This document shows positions 34,182 through 44,095 of a stretch of DNA of 64,000 nt, in pieces. This DNA is from Photorhabdus cinerea (GTDB lineage: Bacteria > Pseudomonadota > Gammaproteobacteria > Enterobacterales > Enterobacteriaceae). Position 1 is the first letter of the stretch. Every line of letters starts with the position of its first letter. A program made the translations under genes and the position numbers. The notes under the pieces are model-generated. The model was not told the origin of the DNA. It worked only from the letters and a program-made list of their open reading frames with translations, and did no database searches. The stretch covers positions 1-64,000 of the forward strand of contig NZ_PUJW01000020.1 in NCBI RefSeq assembly GCF_011189575.1, given 5' to 3'.

Positions 34182-35795
34182 TTATTCATGAGTAGTTATC
34201 GCTTCCTGTATTTCGTGAAATTCATTAATTGGATTGAAGCGGATATAGGTATTGATAGGAATTTGTCCGGCAAGATCAAGATGATAGCTGGCGACTGAGC
34301 CAATAACAGGATAACCGCCGGTCAAGGGATGATCCGCCAGAAACAGAACCGGTTGCCCGCTGGCAGGAACCTGAATGGCTCCGACACAAGTTCCTTCACT
34401 GGGTAACTCTTCATGGTTGAAACGTGATAACGGTGTGTCTCCATTCAGGCGAATCCCAACCCGATTAGATTGTGGTGTTACCTGCCAGAGCTGATTTTGT
34501 AACAGAGATAGTGCTTCTTCTGTGAACCAATCAGTTCGAGGCCCCAGAATAATATCCAGTGTGACGATATCGTCAGGGGCAGGCATGTTGAAAGCCGGGC
34601 TTTCATCCATTGATACCGCGGAACTACGTGTGACGGAAAGAATATTCAGAAGATCGCCTGTAGCAACTGGTTTGGGGCCAATATGCGCCAGAGTATCGTA
34701 AGATTGGCTGGAAAGAATAGGTTGCTGCGCAAAACCTCCACGTACTGCCAGATAAGAACGCACCCCCGCTTTGGGCGTTCCTAACGTCACTTTATCCCCT
34801 TCGCTCAGATCAACAGGTTGGTAGCTATCCGCTTGAAACTTCCGGCCAGATGCCGTTTGGATAACGATAGGACAATTAGCCCCAGTGACCGAGATAATAA
34901 CGTTACCATGGGAGATGAAGCTTAATCTACCTTCCGCAATTTCCAGACATGCGCTATCGGAAGGATTACCGACGATACGATTTGCACTTCGCAGCGCTGT
35001 TTTATCCAGTGCGCCAGCCGCAGAAATTCCTAAACCAGCCTGCCCGGAACGGCCCAAATCCTGAAAAAGCGTTTGTATCCCAGTTGATAAGATTGCCAGA
35101 GATAGGTGTTTATCAACCTGTGAAGAGATGATATCTGTGGGAGCAATTAGGCTTTCAGGCTTGGTAATGGTGACTGTTGTGCCTTTGCCTTTATCTCTGA
35201 AACGTACCCGAAAGCCCGGTTGTAACAGGGAAGGGGGATTGCGTAAGAGATCCCACATGCGTTCTGGCGTGATACCGATGATTTGCCATCCCCCAGGGCT
35301 GGCTTGTGGATATATACCACTAAATTCTCCTGCTAGCCCTACCGATCCCGCAGAGATACGAGCACGTGGGGTCATCCGGCGGGGAACCCGCAAAACATCA
35401 GAATTTGCCACTAAATAAGCAAATCCGGGAGCGAAACCCGTAAAAGCAACAGTGTATTCATTTTCTGTATGCCGTTTAATGACTTCTTTAATGGTTATTC
35501 CGAGGATATCCGCGACTTCAGCCAGATCTTCACCAGTGTAATACACTGGGATTTCAACGAGTTTGCCTGTTGTTCTATCGCGTGTATTCAGGTTGCGGCT
35601 GTTGATTTCTATGGCAAGTTGGCTGGCGGCAACAACATGAGGACGAAACCGAATCAGCAGTGTTCTGGCTGCCGGGATAATTTCTTCTACTCCTGAAATT
35701 GGACTGGCGTTAAGTGAATCAAATAAAGCCAGTGTTTCATCCAAATCGTAAAGTTCAACAATAATGGCATTCAAATTAACCGGTAGAAAACGCAC
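34182..35795 (-). CDS. PxpB-PxpC fusion, 5-oxoprolinase subunits (KipI-KipA type)
   Basis: A 537-residue fusion. The first about 220 residues are PxpB/KipI-like (FTGFAPGFAYLVANSDV, RISAGSVGLAGEFSGIYPQ, SPGGWQIIG) and the rest PxpC/KipA-like (FQDLGRSGQAGLGISAAGAL, GGFAQQPILSS, ILGPRTDWF, SEGTCVGAIQVPASGQP). With PxpA these hydrolyse 5-oxoproline to glutamate using ATP. In E. coli and Bacillus PxpB and PxpC are separate proteins. The upstream in-frame ATG at 35834 lacks a ribosome site. CAGGAG is spaced for the GTG at 35795, which also fits the family N-terminus. It ends 14 bases before the carboxylase start. Confidence 0.9.
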   Translation of the reverse strand: MRFLPVNLNAIIVELYDLDETLALFDSLNASPISGVEEIIPAARTLLIRFRPHVVAASQLAIEINSRNLNTRDRTTGKLVEIPVYYTGEDLAEVADILGITIKEVIKRHTENEYTVAFTGFAPGFAYLVANSDVLRVPRRMTPRARISAGSVGLAGEFSGIYPQASPGGWQIIGITPERMWDLLRNPPSLLQPGFRVRFRDKGKGTTVTITKPESLIAPTDIISSQVDKHLSLAILSTGIQTLFQDLGRSGQAGLGISAAGALDKTALRSANRIVGNPSDSACLEIAEGRLSFISHGNVIISVTGANCPIVIQTASGRKFQADSYQPVDLSEGDKVTLGTPKAGVRSYLAVRGGFAQQPILSSQSYDTLAHIGPKPVATGDLLNILSVTRSSAVSMDESPAFNMPAPDDIVTLDIILGPRTDWFTEEALSLLQNQLWQVTPQSNRVGIRLNGDTPLSRFNHEELPSEGTCVGAIQVPASGQPVLFLADHPLTGGYPVIGSVASYHLDLAGQIPINTYIRFNPINEFHEIQEAITTHE

Positions 35796-35861
35796 GGAAT
35801 ACTCCTGGATATCAAGCAGCATTGAAATAAGCATGTAAAACGGTGCGTGATGCCATCCAAA

Positions 35862-36635
35862 TTATTTACACGTTTGAATAAACGGCTGTATGGTGATTCC
35901 GGCTTGTTGCAATGTCATTTTCACCTGACGGGCCATTTCCACCGCACCGGGGCTGTCACCGTGTACACAGATAGAGTCAGCTTCAATGCGTACAAAGCTG
36001 CCATCAATCGCTTCAACACCACCTTCTGTCACCAATTGCAACATTCGTTGAGCGACCACATTGGCATCGTGCAGTACTGAGCCTTTTTCCCGCCGAGAGA
36101 CTAGCGTACCTTGTGGGGTATAAGCTCTATCGGCAAAAGCTTCGGCAATGGTACACAAGCCTTTTTCCCTTGCCAGATCCAATATTTTTGAGCTTGCTAA
36201 CCCAACCAGCGCTAAATTGTCATCCACTTCACGAATCGCCGTAATAACTGCAAGTGCCTGATACTCATTATTGGCAATGGTGTTATACAGGGCGCCGTGA
36301 GGTTTAACGTAACTTACGGTAGTTCCGGCTGCGGCTGCCAGCCCTTTTAGGGCGCCGATCTGATAGATAACATCGGCGATCAGCTCATCACTGGCAATAT
36401 CCATATTACGGCGGCCAAATCCAACAAGATCGGGATAAGACACATGAGCACCAATAACGACCTGATTTTTATGGGCTGCTTTTAGGGTTTGAAGAATCCC
36501 GGCGGGATCACCCGCATGAAATCCACACGCTACATTGGCACTGGTGACAATACTTAGCATGGCGTTATCGTCACCCATCTTCCATTGACCAAAACCTTCA
36601 CCAAGATCGCTATTTAAATCGATGGTTTTCATCAT
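35862..36635 (-). CDS. pxpA: 5-oxoprolinase subunit A (LamB/YcsF family)
   Basis: A 257-residue LamB/YcsF protein beginning MMKTIDLNSDLGEGFGQWK. It has NVACGFHAGDP, VGAHVSYPDLVGFGRR, VSYVKPHGALYN, EAFADRAYTPQGTLVSR and CVHGDSPGAVEMA, the conserved metal and substrate site blocks. E. coli PxpA has 244 residues. GAGGAAG lies six bases before the start; longer in-frame starts upstream overlap the transporter gene and lack family similarity. It acts with the PxpB-PxpC fusion. Confidence 0.93.
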   Translation of the reverse strand: MMKTIDLNSDLGEGFGQWKMGDDNAMLSIVTSANVACGFHAGDPAGILQTLKAAHKNQVVIGAHVSYPDLVGFGRRNMDIASDELIADVIYQIGALKGLAAAAGTTVSYVKPHGALYNTIANNEYQALAVITAIREVDDNLALVGLASSKILDLAREKGLCTIAEAFADRAYTPQGTLVSRREKGSVLHDANVVAQRMLQLVTEGGVEAIDGSFVRIEADSICVHGDSPGAVEMARQVKMTLQQAGITIQPFIQTCK

Positions 36636-36646
36636 TGTTATCTTCC

Positions 36647-37882
36647 TCAAGCTGTTTTCAGAAACGAAAAGATAGGTTCTATAGACATAAAACCCATGTA
36701 CCAGGTTAGAGCGCAGGTAATTGCTCCCAGCCATAACAACCAACGCGGGTAGTGATAGCCCTGCATCAGGTCTGCTCGACACCAGCCGACATAAATAAAA
36801 ATGGTTAGCCCGATAGGGAGGATCAGCCCATTAAAGCCACCGGCAAAAACCAACAGAGCAGCGGGAGGTGTCCCTAAAACAATATAGATCAGGAGAGAGA
36901 TGGCGATAAATATAATGGTTGTAATATTGCGCTTACGTTCAGTGAATTTCTGACTAAATACGGTAATAAAGGAAATAGAAGTGTAAGCGGCACCGATCAC
37001 ACTGGTGATTGCTGCTGCCCAAAGGATCAAGCCAAAAATACGTAAACCAAATTGCCCGGCTGCGGCCTGAAATGCTTGTGATGCCGGGTTTGCATCTTTG
37101 CTGGAGATGTCGATTATCACTCCGCTGGAGACTACGCCAAGAATGGCAAGGAACAGGATATAACGCATCAGGCCAACCACCAAAATACCGTTGGTTGCAG
37201 CACGGGAAACTGCCTGAATATTTTCAATTCCGGCAACACCTTTATCCAATAAACGGTGCGCCCCGGCATAACAGATATAACCGCCAACTGTGCCGCCAAC
37301 AATCGTGGTGATAGTGGCAAAATTAATATTGTCAGGTAAAACTGTTTGCCGTAATGCTTCGCCAAGCGGAGGGTTGGAGACATAAGCAACAAACAGTGTC
37401 AGGGTGATCATGGCGACGCCCAGAACGATGATAATGCGGTCGATGGCAATACCTGCACGTTGAGATGAGAAGATAAAAATAGCCATGATCGCGCTCAATA
37501 ACCCTCCTAACTTGGGTTCCAGCCCGATTAAGGCATTTAGTCCCAAGCCAGAACCGGCAATATTGCCGATGTTAAAAACCAAGCCACCAAATATCACTAA
37601 TATTGCCAGCAGATAGCCGCTACCGGGTATTGCCGCGTTAGCAATATCCGCAGCCCGCATCCGGGTTAAAGTCACAATACGCCAGATGTTCTGCTGTACA
37701 AAAAAATCAATTACGATGGACGCCAGAATACCAAACGCGAAGGATGCGCCCATAGTTGCAGTAAATGTTGCGGTTTGAGTAATAAATCCAGGACCAATTG
37801 CAGATGTTGCCATCAGGAAAATGGCTGCGATTAATGATGAGCGTCGAGTCCTCACAAAATTAATGGCTTTCGGTGTCGCCAT
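36647..37882 (-). CDS. NRAMP-family transporter (YcsG-like)
   Basis: A 411-residue inner membrane protein with about eleven hydrophobic helices, beginning MATPKAINFVRTRRSSLIAA and followed by ATSAIGPGFITQTATFTA, the family first-helix region. Relatives of Bacillus YcsG lie with pxpA genes and may import the pathway substrate rather than metal. CAGGAG is nine bases before the ATG at 37882; a longer start at 37915 is in frame. It is the first gene of the operon, 11 bases before pxpA. Confidence 0.88.
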   Translation of the reverse strand: MATPKAINFVRTRRSSLIAAIFLMATSAIGPGFITQTATFTATMGASFAFGILASIVIDFFVQQNIWRIVTLTRMRAADIANAAIPGSGYLLAILVIFGGLVFNIGNIAGSGLGLNALIGLEPKLGGLLSAIMAIFIFSSQRAGIAIDRIIIVLGVAMITLTLFVAYVSNPPLGEALRQTVLPDNINFATITTIVGGTVGGYICYAGAHRLLDKGVAGIENIQAVSRAATNGILVVGLMRYILFLAILGVVSSGVIIDISSKDANPASQAFQAAAGQFGLRIFGLILWAAAITSVIGAAYTSISFITVFSQKFTERKRNITTIIFIAISLLIYIVLGTPPAALLVFAGGFNGLILPIGLTIFIYVGWCRADLMQGYHYPRWLLWLGAITCALTWYMGFMSIEPIFSFLKTA

Positions 37883-38029
37883 AGATTGCACTCCTGTGTA
37901 TGTGTAGTAGATCAAGGGTTAAATGGAGAAATAGGGTAATGATTTATTGATTCTATTTATGGAGCCATTCAATTGTAGAGAACAATATCTTCTACCTGAC
38001 GGCTATCTATCAACCTGCAATAACATTGC

Positions 38030-38422
38030 TTATCCTGGCTCACTTTGCTCAAAATAATCCACGGAATTAGATAACAAAATATGATAATTAATATCGGCAT
38101 AACTTAAATAATTATCTTTAAAGTAACTTATCCCTGTAATTACGTTAAAAATATGATATAAATCACAAAATAAAACAAAAAATAAAATCACATCAAAATC
38201 ATTAACATTGCTTATTAGGCCACTAAAAATAATACGTTTTTTTATTATTTTTAATAAAATGATAAAAGTGTAATTCATTGTTTTTATCCATTTCTTAATC
38301 AAACCCCCTATTTGGTTACCTGGTTGATAATCACTCACTCCTGACATAAAAAATGGTTTTTTGAAGCCGACGGATTTTTTAGGTTCAGCAGGCGCTGAAT
38401 AGAACTTACGCAATCCCAACAT
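38030..38422 (-). CDS. hypothetical 130-aa protein
   Basis: The first 40 residues (MLGLRKFYSAPAEPKKSVGF, FMSGVSDYQPGNQIGGLIKK) have a higher-GC, gene-like composition. The rest is AT-rich, with one hydrophobic segment (FDVILFFVLFCDLYHIF). The two halves do not look like one evolved protein. The N-terminal part may belong to a repeated family or be the tail of a lost gene. No function is proposed. Confidence 0.3.
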   Translation of the reverse strand: MLGLRKFYSAPAEPKKSVGFKKPFFMSGVSDYQPGNQIGGLIKKWIKTMNYTFIILLKIIKKRIIFSGLISNVNDFDVILFFVLFCDLYHIFNVITGISYFKDNYLSYADINYHILLSNSVDYFEQSEPG

Positions 38423-39186
38423 AAATCAAAATCAGGATTGCAAAAAAGGGGGGACTATAGATTTATGGCTTGCTTGGTAAAATGACGGTGAGAAAGTACC
38501 TGAATATCAATCTATTCGGATAATATTCTTTTATGTACTGATTTCTTTTCAACTCTCTGTGAATAGTTACTATAAACTTAACCGTTTTTACGTTTTCTGA
38601 GACGTATTTAACTTTTTTATTTTTATTAAACTGATATTCAGGTTTTCTTGTTTTTACTTTTCCTGTATTTGATTTTTTAGGTTTAAAACCAGAAAGGTTA
38701 GCAGATCAGCTAATGGTATTAAGAGTAAAGCCCATTTCTTTAATCATTTTTAATGTTGTTAAATGTCTTAATATCATATCTTTGTTATTTGGTTAACGCT
38801 GTCATTTTGTCATATCATTAATCAATTTAAAACCCGTTTATCTTAATGTTTTATCTTTCAATGTCAGTATGGCATCTGATTTTTTACCCGATTTAAAAAA
38901 TCATTAATCACTTATTTTTACTTTTGATGATTAAAGTTTTTATCTGTTTTCTCATGATGTGCGTGCCATTTTTTCCAGATTTTAAAAAAACATATTGATA
39001 GTTAAAAACGGGTTTTATTAAATTTGTTTTCTCATTAATGAAAACTTAGCAGTGATAGTTGAGGCACAAAAGTCAATAATCTCAAGGATAGTTTAGATTA
39101 AAACCACCCTTGAAGATTATCAGCTTATCGGAGTTATTAAGCTGGAAAGGGTAACGCCTTCGCAGGAGAAATAGGCGTTACGGCAA
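38423..39186. other. AT-rich gap between malQ and the 130-aa ORF
   Basis: No supported gene or repeat. A GTAACGCC/GGCGTTAC stem (39151-39158 with 39174-39181) just after the malQ stop is a probable malQ terminator, although its T-tract is weak. Confidence 0.45.
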
Positions 39187-41274
39187 TTAGCCTCTGGCCG
39201 TTCCTGTTTTTTTACGGCATTTATCCACATCTTTCAACAATTGGTTGACATGATCATCATCGAACATGCTTTCCAATGTGGTATTCAATTTACGTCGCCA
39301 GTTAGGGTATTCCATTATTGTGCCTGGAACATTGACAGGTTTATCCATATCCAGCCAATCTTCGGGTTGCAACCCCAGCAGTGAGCAAGTGCTATGAGAA
39401 ATATAACGATGTAATCCCTGATTTATCACGGGTGACATTGCTACCTCTTTTGCAATGTGGCTGATGTGTTCTGGGATATAGCCGTAGCGATGTAAGCCTT
39501 CTAATAACCCTTGTTTGTTGGCTTGACGTTCGGTATATAACTCTTGAAGCAGGTCTTTATCCGGATATAACTTGAGAGATTCCCCAAGTGTCAAATCGTC
39601 GCTTTGCCAGAATCCACGCAAAGTAGGTAAATCATGAGTGGTTATGGTCGCCATTGCTTGTGTCGGGTAATTCTCAGGTGCGCGGTATTCCCCATTGCCA
39701 TGACGCTCAAAGTAGAACACTTTATAAGAATAAACGCCGCTGTCGCGCAATTTGCCCACAATTTCTTCCGGCACGATACCCAAGTCTTCGCCAATGATCA
39801 TACAGCGATGGCGTTGACTTTCCAGTGCCAGAATTGCCATCAGATCATCAACTGGGTAGTGTACATATGCCCCTTTGTCGGCAGTTTCACCATAGGGAAT
39901 CCACCAAAGCCTGAGCATCGACATAACATGGTCAATGCGTAACGCGCCGCAGTAGGTCATATTTGTGCGCAGCAAATTAATGAAAGGTTGGTAAGACTGG
40001 GTTTGCAAAACATGAGGATTCATCGGTGGTAGGCCCCAGTTTTGACCCAGTGGTCCCAGAGCATCCGGTGGCGCTCCCACGGACGCTTTGGTGCAGTAGA
40101 CAGCCCGGTTGCACCAGGTTTCTGCTCCTCCTTCGGCTACGCCAACAGCCAAATCGCGGTAAAGTCCAATCGGCATTTCACTTGTCTGGCTCTGTGCAAA
40201 GCAGTCTGCAAGCTGAGTATCGGCCAGCCATTGTAGCCAGAGAAAGAATTCCACTTCCTGCGCGTGAGACTGGCAAAACGCTTGTACGGCTTCGTTGTGT
40301 GGGTTGTTGTACTTTTCCGGCCACGCTGGCCAGCCCCAACAGGCACTATCTTTAGCGTATAGCTGGTAGTGCAGGGCATCATAGACTCCCTGATAATAAA
40401 GACACTCTCCGCCTTGAATAATAAATTGGCGGAAAGACACCTGCTGAAAATCAAGTTCTAGACGGGTATTGAACTGTTGATATGCCAGACGCAGCGCTGC
40501 TATCTTCAACGCCATAACGGTGGTGTAATCCACCCATTCCGCGTTGCGGGCATGTCGTAACATGTTCTGCGTTGTCTGTTTTTGCCACCATATCTGTGCT
40601 TCTTCACTACATTTGAAATCCTCAACCTGATTAACATCAATATAAATGATATTGAGCCAATTACGTGAAGAGGGACTGTAGGGACTGGCGCTTTCTGGCA
40701 TGGCTGGATACAGGGCATGCAACGGATTCAGCCCGATGAAGGAGCCACCTCGTGTCGCGACTTCTTTTAGCATGTATTTCAGGTCACCAAAATCCCCGAT
40801 TCCCCAATTGGTTTCTGAACGCAGAGTATAGAGTTGCACGCAGGCACCCCAGAGTTTTTCTCCCTTTAACAGGGAATCTGGCTCATAACAGCGTTTGGGG
40901 GCCACGATAATCTGCATAGGCCAGCATTGGCTTCCTTGCGTTAGAGTGAGGCAATGGTAGCCCAGTGTAAGCGTATTAGGGAGTATCAGTTTATGGCGGC
41001 AATGTCCCTGAAACTCTTCTCCTTCTTCTGTTCGTATCCGCCATTGGTAGTTCTCTTCATTTTTTAGCGTGATAGTGAAGCTCTGTCCTTGAGTAAAAAC
41101 TTTTACCGGCGGCAAGGGTGATACCGGCGTGTTGGCCGGTTTGTTTACACTTATTGCCTCTAATAATCGATGTCGGGTTTCCGTTGGAATCGCTTGTGGC
41201 TTTCCATAAGCATTAATATAGCTGGCGACAATGCCAGCCTCGGTCGCTAAATGATCGAGGCTTTTCTCCTCCAT
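39187..41274 (-). CDS. malQ: 4-alpha-glucanotransferase (amylomaltase)
   Basis: MalQ transfers glucan chains between maltodextrins and releases glucose in the cytoplasm. The 695-residue length fits E. coli MalQ (694). It is a GH77 enzyme, with LWGACVQLYTLRSETNWGIG and LNPLHALYP in the first half, RIDHVMSMLRLWWIP with the nucleophile Asp, IIGEDLGIVP with the acid/base Glu, and TITTHDLPTLRGFW. It follows malP by 9 bases on the minus strand and is co-transcribed with it under MalT control. Confidence 0.96.
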   Translation of the reverse strand: MEEKSLDHLATEAGIVASYINAYGKPQAIPTETRHRLLEAISVNKPANTPVSPLPPVKVFTQGQSFTITLKNEENYQWRIRTEEGEEFQGHCRHKLILPNTLTLGYHCLTLTQGSQCWPMQIIVAPKRCYEPDSLLKGEKLWGACVQLYTLRSETNWGIGDFGDLKYMLKEVATRGGSFIGLNPLHALYPAMPESASPYSPSSRNWLNIIYIDVNQVEDFKCSEEAQIWWQKQTTQNMLRHARNAEWVDYTTVMALKIAALRLAYQQFNTRLELDFQQVSFRQFIIQGGECLYYQGVYDALHYQLYAKDSACWGWPAWPEKYNNPHNEAVQAFCQSHAQEVEFFLWLQWLADTQLADCFAQSQTSEMPIGLYRDLAVGVAEGGAETWCNRAVYCTKASVGAPPDALGPLGQNWGLPPMNPHVLQTQSYQPFINLLRTNMTYCGALRIDHVMSMLRLWWIPYGETADKGAYVHYPVDDLMAILALESQRHRCMIIGEDLGIVPEEIVGKLRDSGVYSYKVFYFERHGNGEYRAPENYPTQAMATITTHDLPTLRGFWQSDDLTLGESLKLYPDKDLLQELYTERQANKQGLLEGLHRYGYIPEHISHIAKEVAMSPVINQGLHRYISHSTCSLLGLQPEDWLDMDKPVNVPGTIMEYPNWRRKLNTTLESMFDDDHVNQLLKDVDKCRKKTGTARG

Positions 41275-41283
41275 GATTTTTCC

Positions 41284-43686
41284 TTATCTCTTTGCTTGCC
41301 AGATACGTTGCTGATAATCACGGATTGTTCGGTCAGAGCTGAACATGCCCATTCGAGCAGTATTCAGAATAGCGCTGTGTGTCCAGCTTTTAGTGTCGCG
41401 GTACAAGGTATCTATACGTTTATGCGCATCGCAGTATGAGGCAAAATCGGCCAGTACCAGATAAGGGTCGCCTCCATCAATTAGGCTGTGTAATAGCATG
41501 TCAAATGCGTGTTTATCGCTGTAGCTGAATTCCCCATTAGCCAGCGATTTGAGTATGTTGTCCAGGAGCTGATTTTCCTGAAGTAATTTCAATGGATCGT
41601 AACCGGTAGCTTTCAACGCTTTCACTTCTTCTACGGTGTGCCCGAAGATGAAAATGTTGTCGTCTCCTACCTGTTCGGCAATTTCAACATTTGCTCCGTC
41701 TAATGTACCAATAGTCAGGGCCCCATTCAGTGCCAGTTTCATGTTGCCAGTACCGGAAGCTTCTTTGCCGGCAGTGGAGATTTGTTCTGAAACGTCAGCC
41801 GCTGGGATCATGAGCTCTGCGACGGAAACTTTGTAATCGGGGATGAAGGCGATCTTTATGCGATCGCGGACAATAGGATCGTTATTAATTTTTTCTGCGG
41901 CTTGATTGATCGCAGAGATAATATTTTTTGCCAGATAGTAACCTGGCGCTGCTTTTGCACCGAACAGGAATACACGTGGCACGATATCCAAAGATGGATT
42001 TTCTTGAATTTGTTTATAGAGTGACAGGATGTGTAGAAGGTTCAGATGCTGACGCTTATATTCGTGTAATCGTTTAATTTGTATATCAAAAATGGCATTT
42101 GGGTCCAGCTTAAGCCCCATTACTTTATTCACATAATTGGACAGGCGGACCTTGTTGCCCAGCTTGATTGCTCGGTACTCGTCACAAAAAGCAGAGTCAT
42201 CTGCATAGGGTTCAAGTAATTTAAGCGTATCAAGATTGTTAATCCATTCACGGTTAAGTGTACGATCAATCAGTCCTGACAGTGCGGGGTTACACTGCTT
42301 GAGCCAACGACGCGGCGTAACGCCGTTCGTTACGTTATGAAACTTGTTTGACCATAGTTGATGATATTCTGGGAAAAGATCTTTAACCACCAGAGCTGAG
42401 TGTAATGCTGCTACTCCGTTCACGGCAAAGCAAGCGACAACACAAAGATTAGCCATTCGCACCTGATGGTTATAGTGTACCGCTAATTTTTCCCATACCG
42501 CTTGATTGTCTGGCCAGGTTTGTTCCACCCGTTTTTTGAAGCGGAGGTTGATTTCTTGAATAATGCTGTAATGGCGCGGTAGCAAATGACTCACCAGATG
42601 CTCGTCCCAGCATTCCAGACCTTCTGGCATCAGGGTGTGGTTGGTATAGGCGAAGGTATGGCTGGTTATCTCCCATGCCGTTTCCCAACTCATCTGGTGT
42701 TTATCCAGCAGGATGCGCATCATTTCAGGGATGGCAATCGTTGGATGGGTGTCGTTAAGCTGGATAACTTCATATTTAGGCAGATCTTCTATTTTGCGGC
42801 CTGCCAGATGATGGTGGCGCAGAATATCTGCTACAGAGCAGGCACACTGGAAATACTGTTGCATTAAGCGCAGACGTTTGCCGTCTTGGTGGTTATCATT
42901 CGGGTAGAGAACTTTCGTCAGCTTGGCGGCCTCAACACCTTGCTGTTCCGCTTTCAGGAACTGCCCGTCGTTGAATAGGGAGAGATCAAATGGATCAGCA
43001 TGTGTTGCTTGCCACAGGCGCAGTGGTTGGGTAACGTTATTGTGGTAACCAATAATCGGTAGATCCCAGGCTTCCCCAATTAAGGTAAATTCAGGAATCC
43101 AGGTTTCGCGTCCATCAGCTGTTTTAACGACTTTGCCACCAATATTAACTTCAACATCCAACTGGGCATTGTGGCGGAACCAAGGATAGGATTCTCTCTC
43201 CCAGTTGTCTGGTTTTTCAATCTGCTGTCCTTGCTCAAAAGATTGGCGGAATAGGCCGTATTGATAATTTAGGCCATAACCAATTGCTGGCTGATTAACC
43301 GTTGCCATAGAGTCGAGAAAACAGGCGGCAAGCCGTCCTAGTCCGCCGTTGCCTAATGCGGGGTCTGTTTCCTGTTCCAGAAGATCGCTCAGGACGATAT
43401 TTTCTTCTGCCAGGTAATCCTGAACGTCTTCATACCAACCGAGGTTAAGTAGATTGTTTGCGGTCAAACGACCAATCAGAAACTCCATAGAGATGTAGTT
43501 CACATGGCGTTGTTGGTCGGAATGATTGATGACAGGGCATGCAGGCAACAGCTCTGACAGAGCCGTACTAACGGCTTGCCACCACTGATGCTGAGTCATT
43601 TCCTGTGCTGAACCGAGGCCAAAGCGCTGCCATTGACGTGTCAGCGTAGCCTGAAACTGGGCTTTATCTAATCTGGACTGTTGCAT
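41284..43686 (-). CDS. malP: maltodextrin phosphorylase
   Basis: MalP phosphorolyses maltodextrins to glucose-1-phosphate. The 800-residue protein fits E. coli MalP (797). It has the GT35 phosphorylase blocks GNGGLGRLAACFLDSMAT, NDTHPTIAIPEMMR, IQIKRLHEYKRQHLN and the PLP lysine in EASGTGNMKLALNGAL. The first gene of malPQ, it is divergent from malT as in E. coli. Confidence 0.97.
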   Translation of the reverse strand: MQQSRLDKAQFQATLTRQWQRFGLGSAQEMTQHQWWQAVSTALSELLPACPVINHSDQQRHVNYISMEFLIGRLTANNLLNLGWYEDVQDYLAEENIVLSDLLEQETDPALGNGGLGRLAACFLDSMATVNQPAIGYGLNYQYGLFRQSFEQGQQIEKPDNWERESYPWFRHNAQLDVEVNIGGKVVKTADGRETWIPEFTLIGEAWDLPIIGYHNNVTQPLRLWQATHADPFDLSLFNDGQFLKAEQQGVEAAKLTKVLYPNDNHQDGKRLRLMQQYFQCACSVADILRHHHLAGRKIEDLPKYEVIQLNDTHPTIAIPEMMRILLDKHQMSWETAWEITSHTFAYTNHTLMPEGLECWDEHLVSHLLPRHYSIIQEINLRFKKRVEQTWPDNQAVWEKLAVHYNHQVRMANLCVVACFAVNGVAALHSALVVKDLFPEYHQLWSNKFHNVTNGVTPRRWLKQCNPALSGLIDRTLNREWINNLDTLKLLEPYADDSAFCDEYRAIKLGNKVRLSNYVNKVMGLKLDPNAIFDIQIKRLHEYKRQHLNLLHILSLYKQIQENPSLDIVPRVFLFGAKAAPGYYLAKNIISAINQAAEKINNDPIVRDRIKIAFIPDYKVSVAELMIPAADVSEQISTAGKEASGTGNMKLALNGALTIGTLDGANVEIAEQVGDDNIFIFGHTVEEVKALKATGYDPLKLLQENQLLDNILKSLANGEFSYSDKHAFDMLLHSLIDGGDPYLVLADFASYCDAHKRIDTLYRDTKSWTHSAILNTARMGMFSSDRTIRDYQQRIWQAKR

Positions 43687-44095
43687 GGAGTCTTCATCCT
43701 GTAGCTGAAAAGGAAAATTTAGACACTATGCTGAATGCTCTCAGGATCTAAAGCATCATCCTGGAGCGGTATTAGTCAGGGAGGAGTAAAAGGGCGTAGT
43801 CAGTAATCATATTTTGCTTCATGTTGGTGTCCATTAAAGCCATTTTCTGTCTGGGGATCGATGAGGAAATTTGCTAATCGCTTCCACAACTTATCAGTGG
43901 AAGATGGAATTTGCTGTTCAAGAATGTGATAGGGTGCGCAACTTAATACATGGGGGTCGTAAACCTGTTTGCAAAGGCTGTGTATTTCACTAAATTTGGT
44001 TGGGATTACGGGTCGTGAAATAAATTATCTAATAATCATTACACACGGTTCCAGCACAGGTTTTACTTATTGCTTCTTATTGGGCACGGAAATTA
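43687..44095. promoter_or_regulatory. malP-malT intergenic region with possible MalT boxes
   Basis: The 409-bp divergent promoter region has sequences resembling the MalT box GGGGAKGAGG: AGGGAGGAGT (43778-43787, plus), ATCGATGAGG (43857-43866, plus) and CAGGATGATG (43754-43763, minus, in the orientation of malP). Each is a partial match. A CRP site is expected for malT, but no clear one is seen. Confidence 0.35.

Noticed and set aside
43687..44095. Clear CRP site for malT
   Set aside because: No sequence close to TGTGA-N6-TCACA was found. Only weak half-sites are present.
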